Shown: in pieces, positions 9,104 to 18,032 of the stretch | How positions within the stretch are numbered: the first letter of the stretch is position 1 | Layout of the letters: every line of letters begins with the position of its first letter | Assembly (NCBI GenBank): GCA_034180415.1 | Contig: JAXFOK010000079.1 | Span: forward strand, 14,686 to 78,685 | Reading direction: 5' to 3' | DNA length: 64,000 nucleotides | DNA from: CAKMMH01 sp927798255 | Lineage (GTDB): Bacteria > Bdellovibrionota_C > UBA2361 > CAKMMH01 | Translations under genes and position numbers: made by a program | The notes under the pieces: model-generated | What the model was told of the DNA's origin: nothing | The model's database searches: none | The model's input: the letters and a program-made list of their open reading frames with translations, nothing else

Positions 9104-10492
9104 TTATATTAACGACGTAAGTGAGTTAGCAGAATTTTGAAGCTCAGACATCAATTTTTCAAATCTTGCATACATTGCTCTCATTTGACTTTCCTCTTTT
9201 GCAAGCATCGATTCATATCTTCCAATTCTATCATTGTAATCCGTAATTTGATTAGTATTATTATTTATAACGACATCTAATAAACCATTATATCTTGTGA
9301 ACTGTTCAATCGTGCCACCTGTTGATGATAATGTATCAGAAAATTTTGTTAGTATTGAATTAATTGAATTAGGATCCTTTGAAAATGCTTCTTCAAATTT
9401 ATCTGTATCAAAATCAAGCGTTCCAAGTTTAGGATTGGTTGTAATTCCAAAATCTGCAAAAATACGAACATACGTCCCATTAGCTTCTTTTGTGGAAGTG
9501 ATTACAGCCTTAATTGATTGCACAACATTATTATCAACAGTCGTTTTTGATAACGCTGCGAATATATTTTGAACATCATCACCATCTTCTTGCCTTTCTA
9601 CAGTATTATTTTCAGATACAAATGAGAATATGTCATTAATGGCATCAATTATATCTTTAACATTTGACTCTGTGTTATCTAAATCGTTTGAAATAGTAAC
9701 AACAGACGTACCTATTGCATTTAAATTTAACGAAACACCTGGGATAATATCAGCAACACCATTACTTTCTCTTTGAATATTTGAAGCTAAACCAGCTATT
9801 GAAAATACTGCATTTTTTGCTTGAGTAAGAGTTCCATTATTTATAAGATTTGTAATATTTTCACTTCCAGATTCTGTTGTAACTTCCAAACTTCCCTTTG
9901 ACAAACCTTCCTGAGAAGATGTTATCATAATTGTATATGCTGGCTCAGCTAATGTACCAATATTTATACATGATGCTTGACAACCTATATTATTAGCATT
10001 TATATAATCAACTATATCAGCAGGTGTAGTCGTAGCTCCTATTTGTACTTGCAATTCCTTTTGTTCAACACCCGTACCAACTTTTATAGTAAAAGTTTCA
10101 CCAGAAACTGCACTACTATCAACGATAGAAGATGCAGATTCGAAAGTCCTTCCTACAGTAAAAATTCCTCTTTTAGCAAGTGATGTAACCGTTATATCAT
10201 AACTTCCCTGATTTGCTACATTTGAAGCAACAGCGCTTACCACAGATTCATCACTTGATAACGCCTCTTTTTTTACAGCTCCACCAGCAAGTGTGTTATA
10301 TTTTGATAATTCACTCTTAAGTGATAACAGTTTATCTTTTAACGTATTTATAGCACTAGATTCATCTTCAGCTTCCGAAATCTTATCTTCAAGTGGCTTT
10401 ATACGTTGTGACCTCTTTGCATCTAAAGTTGCCTCAATCAATGCATCGGTATCTATTCCAGATGCCATACCAGAAAAACTCACATTAGCCAT
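9104..10492 (-). CDS. fliD: Flagellar hook-associated protein 2 (filament cap) FliD
   Basis: 462 residues. It opens with the family signature SFSGMASGIDTDALIEATL and ends in a helix-rich tail with YNDRIGRYESMLAKEESQMRAMYARF (given here as two parts: residues about 420-434 and 435-445), typical of the FliD C-terminus. FliD caps the filament and directs flagellin folding. The gene stands just upstream of the rod operon on the same strand; no flagellin or fliS gene is in the window. A perfect hairpin overlaps its ribosome-binding site. Confidence 0.93.
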   Translation of the reverse strand: MANVSFSGMASGIDTDALIEATLDAKRSQRIKPLEDKISEAEDESSAINTLKDKLLSLKSELSKYNTLAGGAVKKEALSSDESVVSAVASNVANQGSYDITVTSLAKRGIFTVGRTFESASSIVDSSAVSGETFTIKVGTGVEQKELQVQIGATTTPADIVDYINANNIGCQASCINIGTLAEPAYTIMITSSQEGLSKGSLEVTTESGSENITNLINNGTLTQAKNAVFSIAGLASNIQRESNGVADIIPGVSLNLNAIGTSVVTISNDLDNTESNVKDIIDAINDIFSFVSENNTVERQEDGDDVQNIFAALSKTTVDNNVVQSIKAVITSTKEANGTYVRIFADFGITTNPKLGTLDFDTDKFEEAFSKDPNSINSILTKFSDTLSSTGGTIEQFTRYNGLLDVVINNNTNQITDYNDRIGRYESMLAKEESQMRAMYARFEKLMSELQNSANSLTSLI

Positions 10493-10501
10493 TTTTTGCC
10501 T

Positions 10502-10537
10502 CTTTTTTCTTAAAAAAAACTATTTTTAAGAAAAAAG
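10502..10537 (-). promoter_or_regulatory. Perfect 15-bp hairpin at the fliD ribosome-binding site
   Basis: Arms 10502-10516 and 10523-10537 pair perfectly around a 6-base loop. In the minus-strand transcript the 3' arm ends in AAAG of the Shine-Dalgarno AAAGAGG of fliD, so folding would partly hide it. It may also act as a weak terminator for the upstream J-domain gene. Confidence 0.5.
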
Positions 10538-10552
10538 CAATTTTGATGCCAA

Positions 10553-12202
10553 TCATTTAGAAAATCTTTGATGCAGTTTTAATAGTTCTTTGTATTTCTC
10601 CTGAACTCTTAAGAATTCCTCGGTTTCTTTTCCCAATATATCTGGGTGAATTTTTTTAATTTTTTTCCTATAAATCGACTTTATCTCATTTAACGTCACA
10701 TCATCTTTTGTTAAGCCAAAAAACTTTAATAATTGAATATACTCTTTCTTTTCCGCTGAATCCTGTTCTGAATCAGTTTGTGTTGAAGATTTCTTACTGT
10801 TTTGAAATCTTATAGTTTTTTGATATTTTTTTACAAGTTTTATATTAAGTACATACCCCAATATAGTTATTGATATCACTGTAAAAAATATCCACAAAAA
10901 TCTCTTGCAAAACAAAAACCAACCTTTTGGACTTAACAAAAATACTGAATTATGACCAATATTTGAAAGGACATCGTTCGAAAAATCTTTTTCTCCATGT
11001 TGTAATGCTTCCCAAGCAATAAGGACTCTAATCCTATCATTTCTCATATTCGTATCTGGACGTAATTTTAATAAAACTTCCAATTCAGTTATTATTTTAT
11101 TTATATTCCAGTTATTAATAAGATATTTAACGTGGTTCTCTTGAAAATTTACAACTAAATTTCTTAGCCAAATATTATTCTTTAATATATTCGTAAGATT
11201 ATTTAAATTTACATCTTTTAACAAACTATCTTCATAACCTGCATTATCAAATATAACCTTTAATGTATCTATTACCCTTTCTGTAATTTTATTTTCAGGT
11301 ATCAAAAATAGTAAATTTAAAGCTTCTACATATTTTTTCTCATTCAGACTTTTATCAACTAAATCATAAACTTTTTCTATAAAAGTTTTTTGAATAATCT
11401 CAAAAAATTTTAAATTTTTATAAAATGACAAAGAAATATTTAGTAAAGAATCTGCACTAGAAATCCCCTTAATTTCATTTAATATAATTTTTGTTCTATT
11501 TAAATCTGAAAGTGTTTTTTGATAATACTTATTTGAAAATCCTAAAATTTTTTCTTCTAAACTTACAATTTTTGAAATATTCTTTAATGGATCATCTCTA
11601 AGACAATAATCATTTATTAAATTATCAAATTCAAGAATAATATTATCCTCATTCTTTAATAAAAATTCTAAAGCTTGCGAACTATCAAAATTACTATCAT
11701 GTAATGTAACAAATAATAATGCTTTGCTTAACTCTTTATTAACAACATTACTTTTTAATATCTTATTTGGAATTTTCTCTTCAAAAAACTGCTTGAAAAA
11801 TTTTAATGATATTTCTTCTCGCTGCTCTAATATGAATAAATTATGTTTTTCAATTAATTTAGGATCATCACAGTTATTCACAAACATTAAATACGCAAGA
11901 GACGCAACATCATATTGATTTTTATTAAACGCATTTTGAAAGATATCAATCAAGCAGTTATTGTCACAAATTTTATAGAACTCATCTAAAGGCAGCTTGC
12001 TTATTAAATTTTTTATAACATAATAATTTAAATTATCTTTTCTTATTAATTCATTTTCATTTTTTTCAAGACTAATATTTACAAATTCATTGTCTAGAAA
12101 ATCGATATTATCAACAGGAAATTTATGGTCATAGATGTTAATTTCTGCAGCCGTGGCACTACTTACTAAAAAAAATGACAAAATTATAATGCGTTTTAAC
12201 AT
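10553..12202 (-). CDS. Membrane-anchored protein with C-terminal J domain
   Basis: 549 residues. A signal-like helix at 1-18 ends in SSATAAE. A long helical region rich in Leu, Asn and Lys (about 20-425) follows, probably in the periplasm. There is a single membrane helix at about 432-452, and a cytoplasmic C-terminal J domain at about 487-545 with the HPD tripeptide at 519-521. J domains stimulate DnaK ATPase, so this protein would link an extracytoplasmic sensor or scaffold to cytoplasmic DnaK. The long middle part is not recognised. The topology is inferred from hydrophobicity. Confidence 0.7.
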   Translation of the reverse strand: MLKRIIILSFFLVSSATAAEINIYDHKFPVDNIDFLDNEFVNISLEKNENELIRKDNLNYYVIKNLISKLPLDEFYKICDNNCLIDIFQNAFNKNQYDVASLAYLMFVNNCDDPKLIEKHNLFILEQREEISLKFFKQFFEEKIPNKILKSNVVNKELSKALLFVTLHDSNFDSSQALEFLLKNEDNIILEFDNLINDYCLRDDPLKNISKIVSLEEKILGFSNKYYQKTLSDLNRTKIILNEIKGISSADSLLNISLSFYKNLKFFEIIQKTFIEKVYDLVDKSLNEKKYVEALNLLFLIPENKITERVIDTLKVIFDNAGYEDSLLKDVNLNNLTNILKNNIWLRNLVVNFQENHVKYLINNWNINKIITELEVLLKLRPDTNMRNDRIRVLIAWEALQHGEKDFSNDVLSNIGHNSVFLLSPKGWFLFCKRFLWIFFTVISITILGYVLNIKLVKKYQKTIRFQNSKKSSTQTDSEQDSAEKKEYIQLLKFFGLTKDDVTLNEIKSIYRKKIKKIHPDILGKETEEFLRVQEKYKELLKLHQRFSK

Positions 12203-12226
12203 AATTTTTCTTTTATGTGACCTTAT

Positions 12227-13216
12227 TTAGCGAGCTAAGCCATAAACTCCTAACTTTAACTCTTCATAATCAGGATTATTGGTGTAAACTTTAACTACAG
12301 CCTTTAAATCTTCACTAACATCATCTGAATCAACACTAAGAATTAAATCATACGCCTTCCCTGCATCAGTTTCCACTGCACGTAATTTTATACTACTATC
12401 TGTTGATTTTAACTTAGTTACTTTTAAAGGGACATTTGATAAATTATTAATCCTTACTATTCTTTCTTTAACACCGCCGTCTAAAACACCAAATGAAATC
12501 GTACTTGGTGTTAAATAAACATCCCCTTGAATTCTTGCAAACACAGGAATATCAACACTAGATTGCGTTCCTCCGATTAAATCGACAACGATTCGATCTC
12601 TAAATTCACCCGTAGGAACAGAATCTTTTAGGAATACTCTTAGTTTTAAATGAGAATCTGTTTTCTCTAACACTTGAACATCTAAATATTTTGACATTCT
12701 ATACGATTCTCCTATTTTTATTGAACCATTTGTCTCAATTGTAACATCCTGAAACGCCTCTCCATCTTTTATTGTTTTAGACCATTTAACGCCATAACTT
12801 AATTTTGATGGAAATACTTTTACATTAGTGACGATGTTACCTTTTATCGTAAAAACTTTTTCAGGAGTACCAAGGGCATTTGAATAAACTCTAACTGTCT
12901 TATACACATCACCTGAGAAACCTACTGTTCTAAATACAACTTTTAGATTTGTTTTTTCTTCTGGCCTTAAGACCTTTTTAGCAACATCAGCCACTGTACA
13001 ACCACAAGACGTTATAATTTGTTTTATATGTAAATCTGAATTTCCAGTATTTTTTAATTCAAAAGTATGTTCAACTCTACTTCCTTCAGACACTGAACCA
13101 AAATTATACGTAGTATTTTCCGAAGAAATTTTTGGAGCTCCCATAGAAGCAGAATATGCCTCAAATACGAAAAATAAACTGCTAACAATAAACGCATAAA
13201 ATAATTTTATTTTCAT
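12227..13216 (-). CDS. Secreted DUF1573 (Ig/MSP-like) protein
   Basis: 329 residues with a signal peptide (about 1-22, ending AYSAS). Residues about 30-125 form a DUF1573 domain, with TYNFGSVSEG, EHTFELKNTGNSDL and the conserved SCGCT Cys pair. Two or three further beta-rich repeats follow; the block ISFGVLDGG near 240 repeats the pattern. DUF1573 domains are Ig/ASPM-like folds in exported proteins of Gram-negatives; their biochemical role is not known. The gene lies 24 bases upstream of the J-domain gene and may be co-transcribed with it. Confidence 0.8.
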   Translation of the reverse strand: MKIKLFYAFIVSSLFFVFEAYSASMGAPKISSENTTYNFGSVSEGSRVEHTFELKNTGNSDLHIKQIITSCGCTVADVAKKVLRPEEKTNLKVVFRTVGFSGDVYKTVRVYSNALGTPEKVFTIKGNIVTNVKVFPSKLSYGVKWSKTIKDGEAFQDVTIETNGSIKIGESYRMSKYLDVQVLEKTDSHLKLRVFLKDSVPTGEFRDRIVVDLIGGTQSSVDIPVFARIQGDVYLTPSTISFGVLDGGVKERIVRINNLSNVPLKVTKLKSTDSSIKLRAVETDAGKAYDLILSVDSDDVSEDLKAVVKVYTNNPDYEELKLGVYGLAR

Positions 13217-13255
13217 AATAAAAAAAAATACCTTATAAATACAAATTAATTAATA

Positions 13256-14602
13256 CTACGCTAAATTTTTATCTTCTAAAAACTTTGTATAAATATCTGT
13301 TGATACGAAATCTTTATCACTTAAAATCTTTTTAAAGATATCAATATTGGTTTTTATTCCTTCAATAAAAAACTCATCAAGTGCTATTAATAATTTATTA
13401 ATGCAATCTTGTCTTGTGTTACCAAATGCTATAAGTTTTGCAATTAAGGAATCATAATAAGGGGGAATCGTGTATCCCTGATACATCGCAGATTCTACCC
13501 TAATTCCCATACCATTTGGTTGGTGATATGAAGTAATAGTACCAGGAGATGGCATTTTCGTTTTAGGATCTTCTGCGTTTATTCTTAGCTCAATTGCATG
13601 TCCATTAAATGAAATATCTTCTTGACTAACAGATAATCCTTTTCCACTTGCAACGTTTATTTGTTCTTTTACTAAATCTATTTGACTTACCATTTCAGAT
13701 ACCGGATGCTCGACTTGAAGCCTAGTGTTCATTTCAATAAAATAAAATTTGTCATTTTTTGTATCAACAAGAAATTCCATAGTCCCTAAACTTGAATAAT
13801 TAACCTCCTTTGCAAGTTTAATGCTGGCTTCTTCTAGTTTTTTAATTAAACTCTCTGATAAATTTGGAGCTAATGATTCCTCTAATAATTTTTGGTAACG
13901 TCTTTGCATTGAACAATCTCTTGTCCCGACATGAACTACATTTGAGAACCTGTCCCCAATTATTTGGACTTCAACATGCCTAACTTTTTCTAAAAATTTT
14001 TCAACTAAAAGCGTCCCATCACCAAAAGCATTTTTAACTTCGATAGTAGCTGTATTAAAAGCAAGCTCAAAATCTTGGCTATTTCTTACAATCTTCATTC
14101 CTCTTCCACCGCCACCAGCACACGCTTTTAAAAGCACAGGAAATCCGATATTTTTTGCGACCTCTAATGCTTCACTAGCTTCTAAAAATCCTTTACTATC
14201 TCCAGGAATTGTCGGAACACCAGCTTTTTCAGCCATCCTCCTAGCTTTTGCCTTATCCCCCATTAAACGTATATGACGAACCTGAGGGCCTATAAAAGTA
14301 AGCCCACATCGTCCACAAATTTCTGCAAACTCTGCATTCTCACTTAAAAATCCATACCCAGGGTGAACTGCATCTGCCTGAGTAGCCTCTGCAACTGATA
14401 TAATAGCTGGAATATTAAGATAACTTTCGGAAGGCTTAGGACCACCTATGCAAATGCTTTCATCTGCAAGTTTTGCATGTAGTGCTTCATTATCTGCCGT
14501 AGAATATACAGCAACTGTCTTAAGGCCGAGCTCCTTACAAGCACGAATTATTCTTACTGCTATTTCACCCCTATTTGCTATTAAAACTTTATTAATTGTC
14601 AT
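13256..14602 (-). CDS. accC: Acetyl-CoA carboxylase, biotin carboxylase subunit
   Basis: 448 residues, full length. It carboxylates the biotin of AccB with bicarbonate and ATP, the first step of fatty acid synthesis. Visible motifs are the N-terminal VLIANRGEIAVRIIRA (6-21), HPGYGFLSE (80-88), the ATP-grasp glycine loop GGGGRGMK (163-170) and, further on, FIEMNTRLQVEHPV with catalytic residues. It follows accB by 35 bases. accA and accD are not in the window. Confidence 0.97.
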   Translation of the reverse strand: MTINKVLIANRGEIAVRIIRACKELGLKTVAVYSTADNEALHAKLADESICIGGPKPSESYLNIPAIISVAEATQADAVHPGYGFLSENAEFAEICGRCGLTFIGPQVRHIRLMGDKAKARRMAEKAGVPTIPGDSKGFLEASEALEVAKNIGFPVLLKACAGGGGRGMKIVRNSQDFELAFNTATIEVKNAFGDGTLLVEKFLEKVRHVEVQIIGDRFSNVVHVGTRDCSMQRRYQKLLEESLAPNLSESLIKKLEEASIKLAKEVNYSSLGTMEFLVDTKNDKFYFIEMNTRLQVEHPVSEMVSQIDLVKEQINVASGKGLSVSQEDISFNGHAIELRINAEDPKTKMPSPGTITSYHQPNGMGIRVESAMYQGYTIPPYYDSLIAKLIAFGNTRQDCINKLLIALDEFFIEGIKTNIDIFKKILSDKDFVSTDIYTKFLEDKNLA

Positions 14603-14637
14603 ACGTTATCTATATAAATTTTATTGTAAAAATATAC

Positions 14638-15096
14638 TTACTTAATTTTAAAAAGTACTTGTGAAAATTCTACGATTTCAGAGTCTTTAACACATATTTC
14701 TTCGACAACACCATCACAAGTAGATTCTATCTCATTCATAACCTTCATAGCCTCAATAATGCAAAGAACTTGTCCTTTATGAACCTTATCTCCTATAACT
14801 ACAAAAGGCTTAGCATCAGGAGCAGGCTTTCCGTAGAAAGTTCCTACTATTGGTGATTTTATTAAAGTTACCCCCTCTAGCTCATTATTATCAACCTTTT
14901 CTTCCTGCTTTGCTGTTTCTTCAATTGACCCTTTTAAAGTCTTAGGTGCCGTCTGTTTTACGAAAGGTTCTTTGTTAATCTCGTCAAAGTCTGCTAAATG
15001 TAATTTTATATGCTTACCATTTTCATTAGACTCATACTCTGAAACTCCGTTTTCCCTTAAGAAGTCAATAAGCTCTTTTAATTCATTAATATCCAT
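14638..15096 (-). CDS. accB: Biotin carboxyl carrier protein of acetyl-CoA carboxylase
   Basis: 152 residues. The N-terminal helix (MDINELKELIDFL) and the C-terminal biotinyl domain (about 77-152) are intact, with the biotinylation motif EAMKVMNE at 115-122 (Lys118). A charged linker joins the two parts. It pairs with accC downstream, as in most bacteria. The efp gene often found upstream is missing; the gap upstream is short and A+T-rich. Confidence 0.96.
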   Translation of the reverse strand: MDINELKELIDFLRENGVSEYESNENGKHIKLHLADFDEINKEPFVKQTAPKTLKGSIEETAKQEEKVDNNELEGVTLIKSPIVGTFYGKPAPDAKPFVVIGDKVHKGQVLCIIEAMKVMNEIESTCDGVVEEICVKDSEIVEFSQVLFKIK

Positions 15097-15172
15097 AAAA
15101 ATATTTTCCTTTTACATAATTATCTATTTAATTATTATATAATAAACTCAAAAAGATTTAAAGATGACTAAA

Positions 15173-16210
15173 TTAATGTGTTACACCTATAACTGTATAA
15201 CAAATTCCATTCTTTACAGTTGTATTTTCAGACATTTTACTTGAAAATTTAAAATCATTAGGTAATTTATATTCCCTAATCTCATATACTATTCGTTTAA
15301 ATGCTTCTTTATAAACAGAATTTTTCATATAAGAAACACCTGATTTGATTGAAAAATTTAGAGGAAATTTAATTTTATCTAATAATATCTTTCTAAACTC
15401 ATCATTATATTGCGGTTCATATATAGCTTTTGCAGAAACCATTTTACCATGTGCAGAATCAATAATATTTTTCTCGTTACAACTTTTATTAAACAACACA
15501 TGTGCTTGTATATCAATTGGAGATAATTCATTTATAACAATAGATACTTTTGAAAACGCTCTATTAAATATGCTTGATAACTTCCAATCATTATAGGTTA
15601 ATTCATAACTTCCATCTCCCCTATTAACCAATCTCCTTGGACACATAACTATCCCCTGGATATTTCCCTCTCCAAAATCAGGAAGCATTACAAATAAACC
15701 GCTTCTAGTTTCATCTAAGACAAAAAAAGCCTTTCGCATTTTGTGTTTCTTATACTTAAAGGCGATCTTTCGGTTAATTCCTTTATTTTTATTAAAAAAT
15801 TTAGTTTCTAATTGTAAATTATCATTATTAAAATTTACCATTATATTTTTTGATGTCGGATTAAAATATTTACTTGAATTACTATCTTTAAAAGATACGC
15901 CTATTTCGAAATTATGATTAATCGAATAAACAACACCTTGAAAATTAGATGAAAGATTTTTTCTGTCTTCATTTAAAATATTTATTGCATTATTTCTTAG
16001 TACGACCTGATTCTCTGTATCACTATTATAAATTTGCGACTCAATATTCTTAAAAATTTCTTCTGAATAAGGGCTAGTCTCATTGCTTTCAATCATATTT
16101 AAATTTAAACTTTGAAAATCACTATTTTCTTGAGCAAATATATCATTTGATAACCAACAAAAAATGCACAGAAAAAATAATTTAAATAATATAATATTAT
16201 TTTTCTTCAT
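15173..16210 (-). CDS. Secreted protein of unknown function
   Basis: 345 residues from the chosen start. The preferred start (MKKNNIILFKLF) begins a clear signal peptide ending near IFAQE; an in-frame upstream Met 16 codons earlier is less likely because it adds polar and aromatic residues before the signal and extends further into lgt. Even so the gene overlaps the end of lgt by 14 bases. The mature part is rich in beta-type and Asn/Lys/Ser sequence without a recognised domain; residues FFVLDETRSGLFVMLPDFGEGN stand out only as a hydrophobic patch (two segments, about 165-185). No function is proposed. Confidence 0.6.
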   Translation of the reverse strand: MKKNNIILFKLFFLCIFCWLSNDIFAQENSDFQSLNLNMIESNETSPYSEEIFKNIESQIYNSDTENQVVLRNNAINILNEDRKNLSSNFQGVVYSINHNFEIGVSFKDSNSSKYFNPTSKNIMVNFNNDNLQLETKFFNKNKGINRKIAFKYKKHKMRKAFFVLDETRSGLFVMLPDFGEGNIQGIVMCPRRLVNRGDGSYELTYNDWKLSSIFNRAFSKVSIVINELSPIDIQAHVLFNKSCNEKNIIDSAHGKMVSAKAIYEPQYNDEFRKILLDKIKFPLNFSIKSGVSYMKNSVYKEAFKRIVYEIREYKLPNDFKFSSKMSENTTVKNGICYTVIGVTH

Positions 16211-16991
16211 GTTTATTCTTATATAAAAAATGACGCTTAAAATAAAAAAACGAGACAAGACTTATAATAAACATTATAAGTGAAATAAACTGACTTGTAG
16301 ATATAAGATTAGAAATTATAAAACCTCTAATTCCATCGCCTCTAAATTGCTCAGTTATGATACGAATAACAGCATAACACATAAAATATGCACAAAATAC
16401 TTGACCATCAAAACATTTTTTCTTAAAAAGCTTATATAAAATGATAAATAAAACACATAACAAAAAAGATTCATATAATTGTACAGGATGAAGTGCTACA
16501 CTACGGAGTGCTGGCTCCACTATCGTGCTATTTTTAAAAGTTACTCCCCAAGGTAGTGTCGTAGGTTTTCCATAACAACAACCTGCCAAAAAACAACCGA
16601 TACGCCCTATCGCATGTCCAAGTGGAAGAACAACCATAAAAATATCTAGAAATTTTAATACTGAAAATTTATATTTCTTACGTATAAAATATAAAAATGG
16701 AATAACTGCTAGTGGCGCGCCATAAAACACAAAACCACTTGTTATATAATTTAAAAGGCTATTTGGCGTATGGATAACTTCATCTAACCTAGTTAAAATA
16801 TATAACAATTTAGCACCTAACAATCCTACTAATAATCCCCAAATTGCAACATCTTCATATAATTTAGGAGAAATACCTTCTTTTTGAGCAAGTTTTTTGG
16901 CAATATGCAAACAAGTTATAAAGGCTATAAATATCATTAAGCCATAACTATATATGTTAATAGGACCTATGGACAACAAAAGAGGATACAT
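16197..16991 (-). CDS. lgt: Prolipoprotein diacylglyceryl transferase
   Basis: 264 residues with about seven membrane helices. It transfers diacylglycerol from phosphatidylglycerol to the lipobox Cys of prolipoproteins. The signature GHAIGRIGCFLAGCCYGK (125-142) with essential Arg130, and HPVQLYES (168-175), are present. It serves the lipoproteins of this window (the DsbA-like, trypsin-like, 552-residue and 185-residue proteins). It is divergent from rsmE and overlaps the next gene slightly. Confidence 0.96.
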   Translation of the reverse strand: MYPLLLSIGPINIYSYGLMIFIAFITCLHIAKKLAQKEGISPKLYEDVAIWGLLVGLLGAKLLYILTRLDEVIHTPNSLLNYITSGFVFYGAPLAVIPFLYFIRKKYKFSVLKFLDIFMVVLPLGHAIGRIGCFLAGCCYGKPTTLPWGVTFKNSTIVEPALRSVALHPVQLYESFLLCVLFIILYKLFKKKCFDGQVFCAYFMCYAVIRIITEQFRGDGIRGFIISNLISTSQFISLIMFIISLVSFFYFKRHFLYKNKHEEK

Positions 16992-17060
16992 ATAAAATTC
17001 CTTGAAGAATGAAATTTAAATAATTATTTAAAAATTTAACGTAATATTATACACATTCAT

Positions 17061-17792
17061 ATGAAAATCAAAACTCAAATATTTGAAAAAATATCTTTAA
17101 TTCCAAGTATTAATGATAAATTCTTTATTTCTGATAAGAATATCCATCATTTAAAAAATGTTCTACGTTTAAAACATGGTGATATTATAAAAATCATTTT
17201 TAATGAAGATTATGAAGCGCTAGGTGAAATTGTTGATGTTAAGAAAGAAGTTATTTGTAATATTATTCAAATATCAAAATGCACTAATAACTATAACTTA
17301 AATGTAACGGTATGTTTTGCAATATGTAAAGCTTCACAAAACGAGCTTATTGCAGAAAAATTAACAGAACTTGGTGTTAAAAATATTTATTTTTGGAATT
17401 CAGAACATACATCATACAAATTTGAAGGCACAAATGCTAAAAAAGAAAGATTAGAAAAGATTATTGAAGGCGCTTCAAGACAATCAAAGCAAACATTTAT
17501 TCCAAAATGTGAAATTTTTAATTCATTAAATGACGTATTAAAAATTATTTCAAAAGATGATTCAACAATTTTATACTGTTCTCTCGATAATGAAAGAAAA
17601 ATGATAAGGGACTTAAAAAATATAAAAAATAATATTTATATTTTTATAGGTCCAGAGGGAGATTTTTCGAGAAACGAATATAATACTTTAAAAAGTTTAG
17701 AAAATGCTATTCCAGTAACTCTGGGAAATTCTGTTTTAAAATCTGAAACAGCAGCAATTGTTGCAACAAGTTTAGTGTTTGGAATGATGTAA
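17061..17792 (+). CDS. rsmE: 16S rRNA (uracil-1498-N3)-methyltransferase
   Basis: 243 residues, a SPOUT-class methyltransferase that makes m3U1498 in the 16S decoding centre. It has an N-terminal PUA-like domain (HHLKNVLRLKHGDIIKI, about 29-45), EGASRQSKQ (136-144) and the deep-knot motifs IGPEGDFS (196-203) and LGNSVLKSETA (221-231). It stands alone, divergent from lgt, and ends just before a repeat-filled gap. Confidence 0.95.
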   Translation: MKIKTQIFEKISLIPSINDKFFISDKNIHHLKNVLRLKHGDIIKIIFNEDYEALGEIVDVKKEVICNIIQISKCTNNYNLNVTVCFAICKASQNELIAEKLTELGVKNIYFWNSEHTSYKFEGTNAKKERLEKIIEGASRQSKQTFIPKCEIFNSLNDVLKIISKDDSTILYCSLDNERKMIRDLKNIKNNIYIFIGPEGDFSRNEYNTLKSLENAIPVTLGNSVLKSETAAIVATSLVFGMM

Positions 17793-17794
17793 TA

Positions 17795-17880
17795 TCAGGA
17801 ACTCAGGTTTCAGGTTGCAAGTAGCGGGTATCAGATAGCTCGTTTGTAGAATGTGGATAGCGAAATGCAGAATGCCGATT
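17795..17880. repeat. Dispersed intergenic repeat, copy B
   Basis: Fills the gap between rsmE and the convergent tRNA-Phe. Words such as TATCAGGAACTCAGG, TTTCAGG and GGGTATCAGATAGC match those of the other copies. The second half (GGATAGCGAAATGCAGAATG) is more degenerate. Confidence 0.65.
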
Positions 17881-17895
17881 TTAGGAATAAAAAAA

Positions 17896-17968
17896 TGCCC
17901 AGAGACAGAATCGAACTGCCGACACGAAGATTTTCAGTCTTCTGCTCTACCGACTGAGCTATCTGGGC
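17896..17968 (-). tRNA. tRNA-Phe (anticodon GAA)
   Basis: 73 bases fold as a cloverleaf: acceptor GCCCAGA/TCTGGGC, D stem GCTC/GAGC, anticodon stem GAAGA/TCTTC with loop CTGAAAA (anticodon GAA), T stem GGCAG/CTGTC with loop TTCGATT, discriminator A. The 3' CCA is not encoded and must be added. A run of seven T follows on the minus strand. Confidence 0.97.
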
Positions 17969-17990
17969 AAATGTCAAAAACTACTTAGTT

Positions 17991-18018
17991 ATAATACCAA
18001 AAAATAAATTTTTTTCAA
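17991..18018 (-). promoter_or_regulatory. Promoter of tRNA-Phe
   Basis: On the minus strand, TTGAAA (18013-18018) and TATTAT (17991-17996) are 16 bases apart, placing the start about 15 bases before the tRNA. It is close to a housekeeping sigma consensus. Confidence 0.6.
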
Positions 18019-18032
18019 CAATTTTATAAAAA

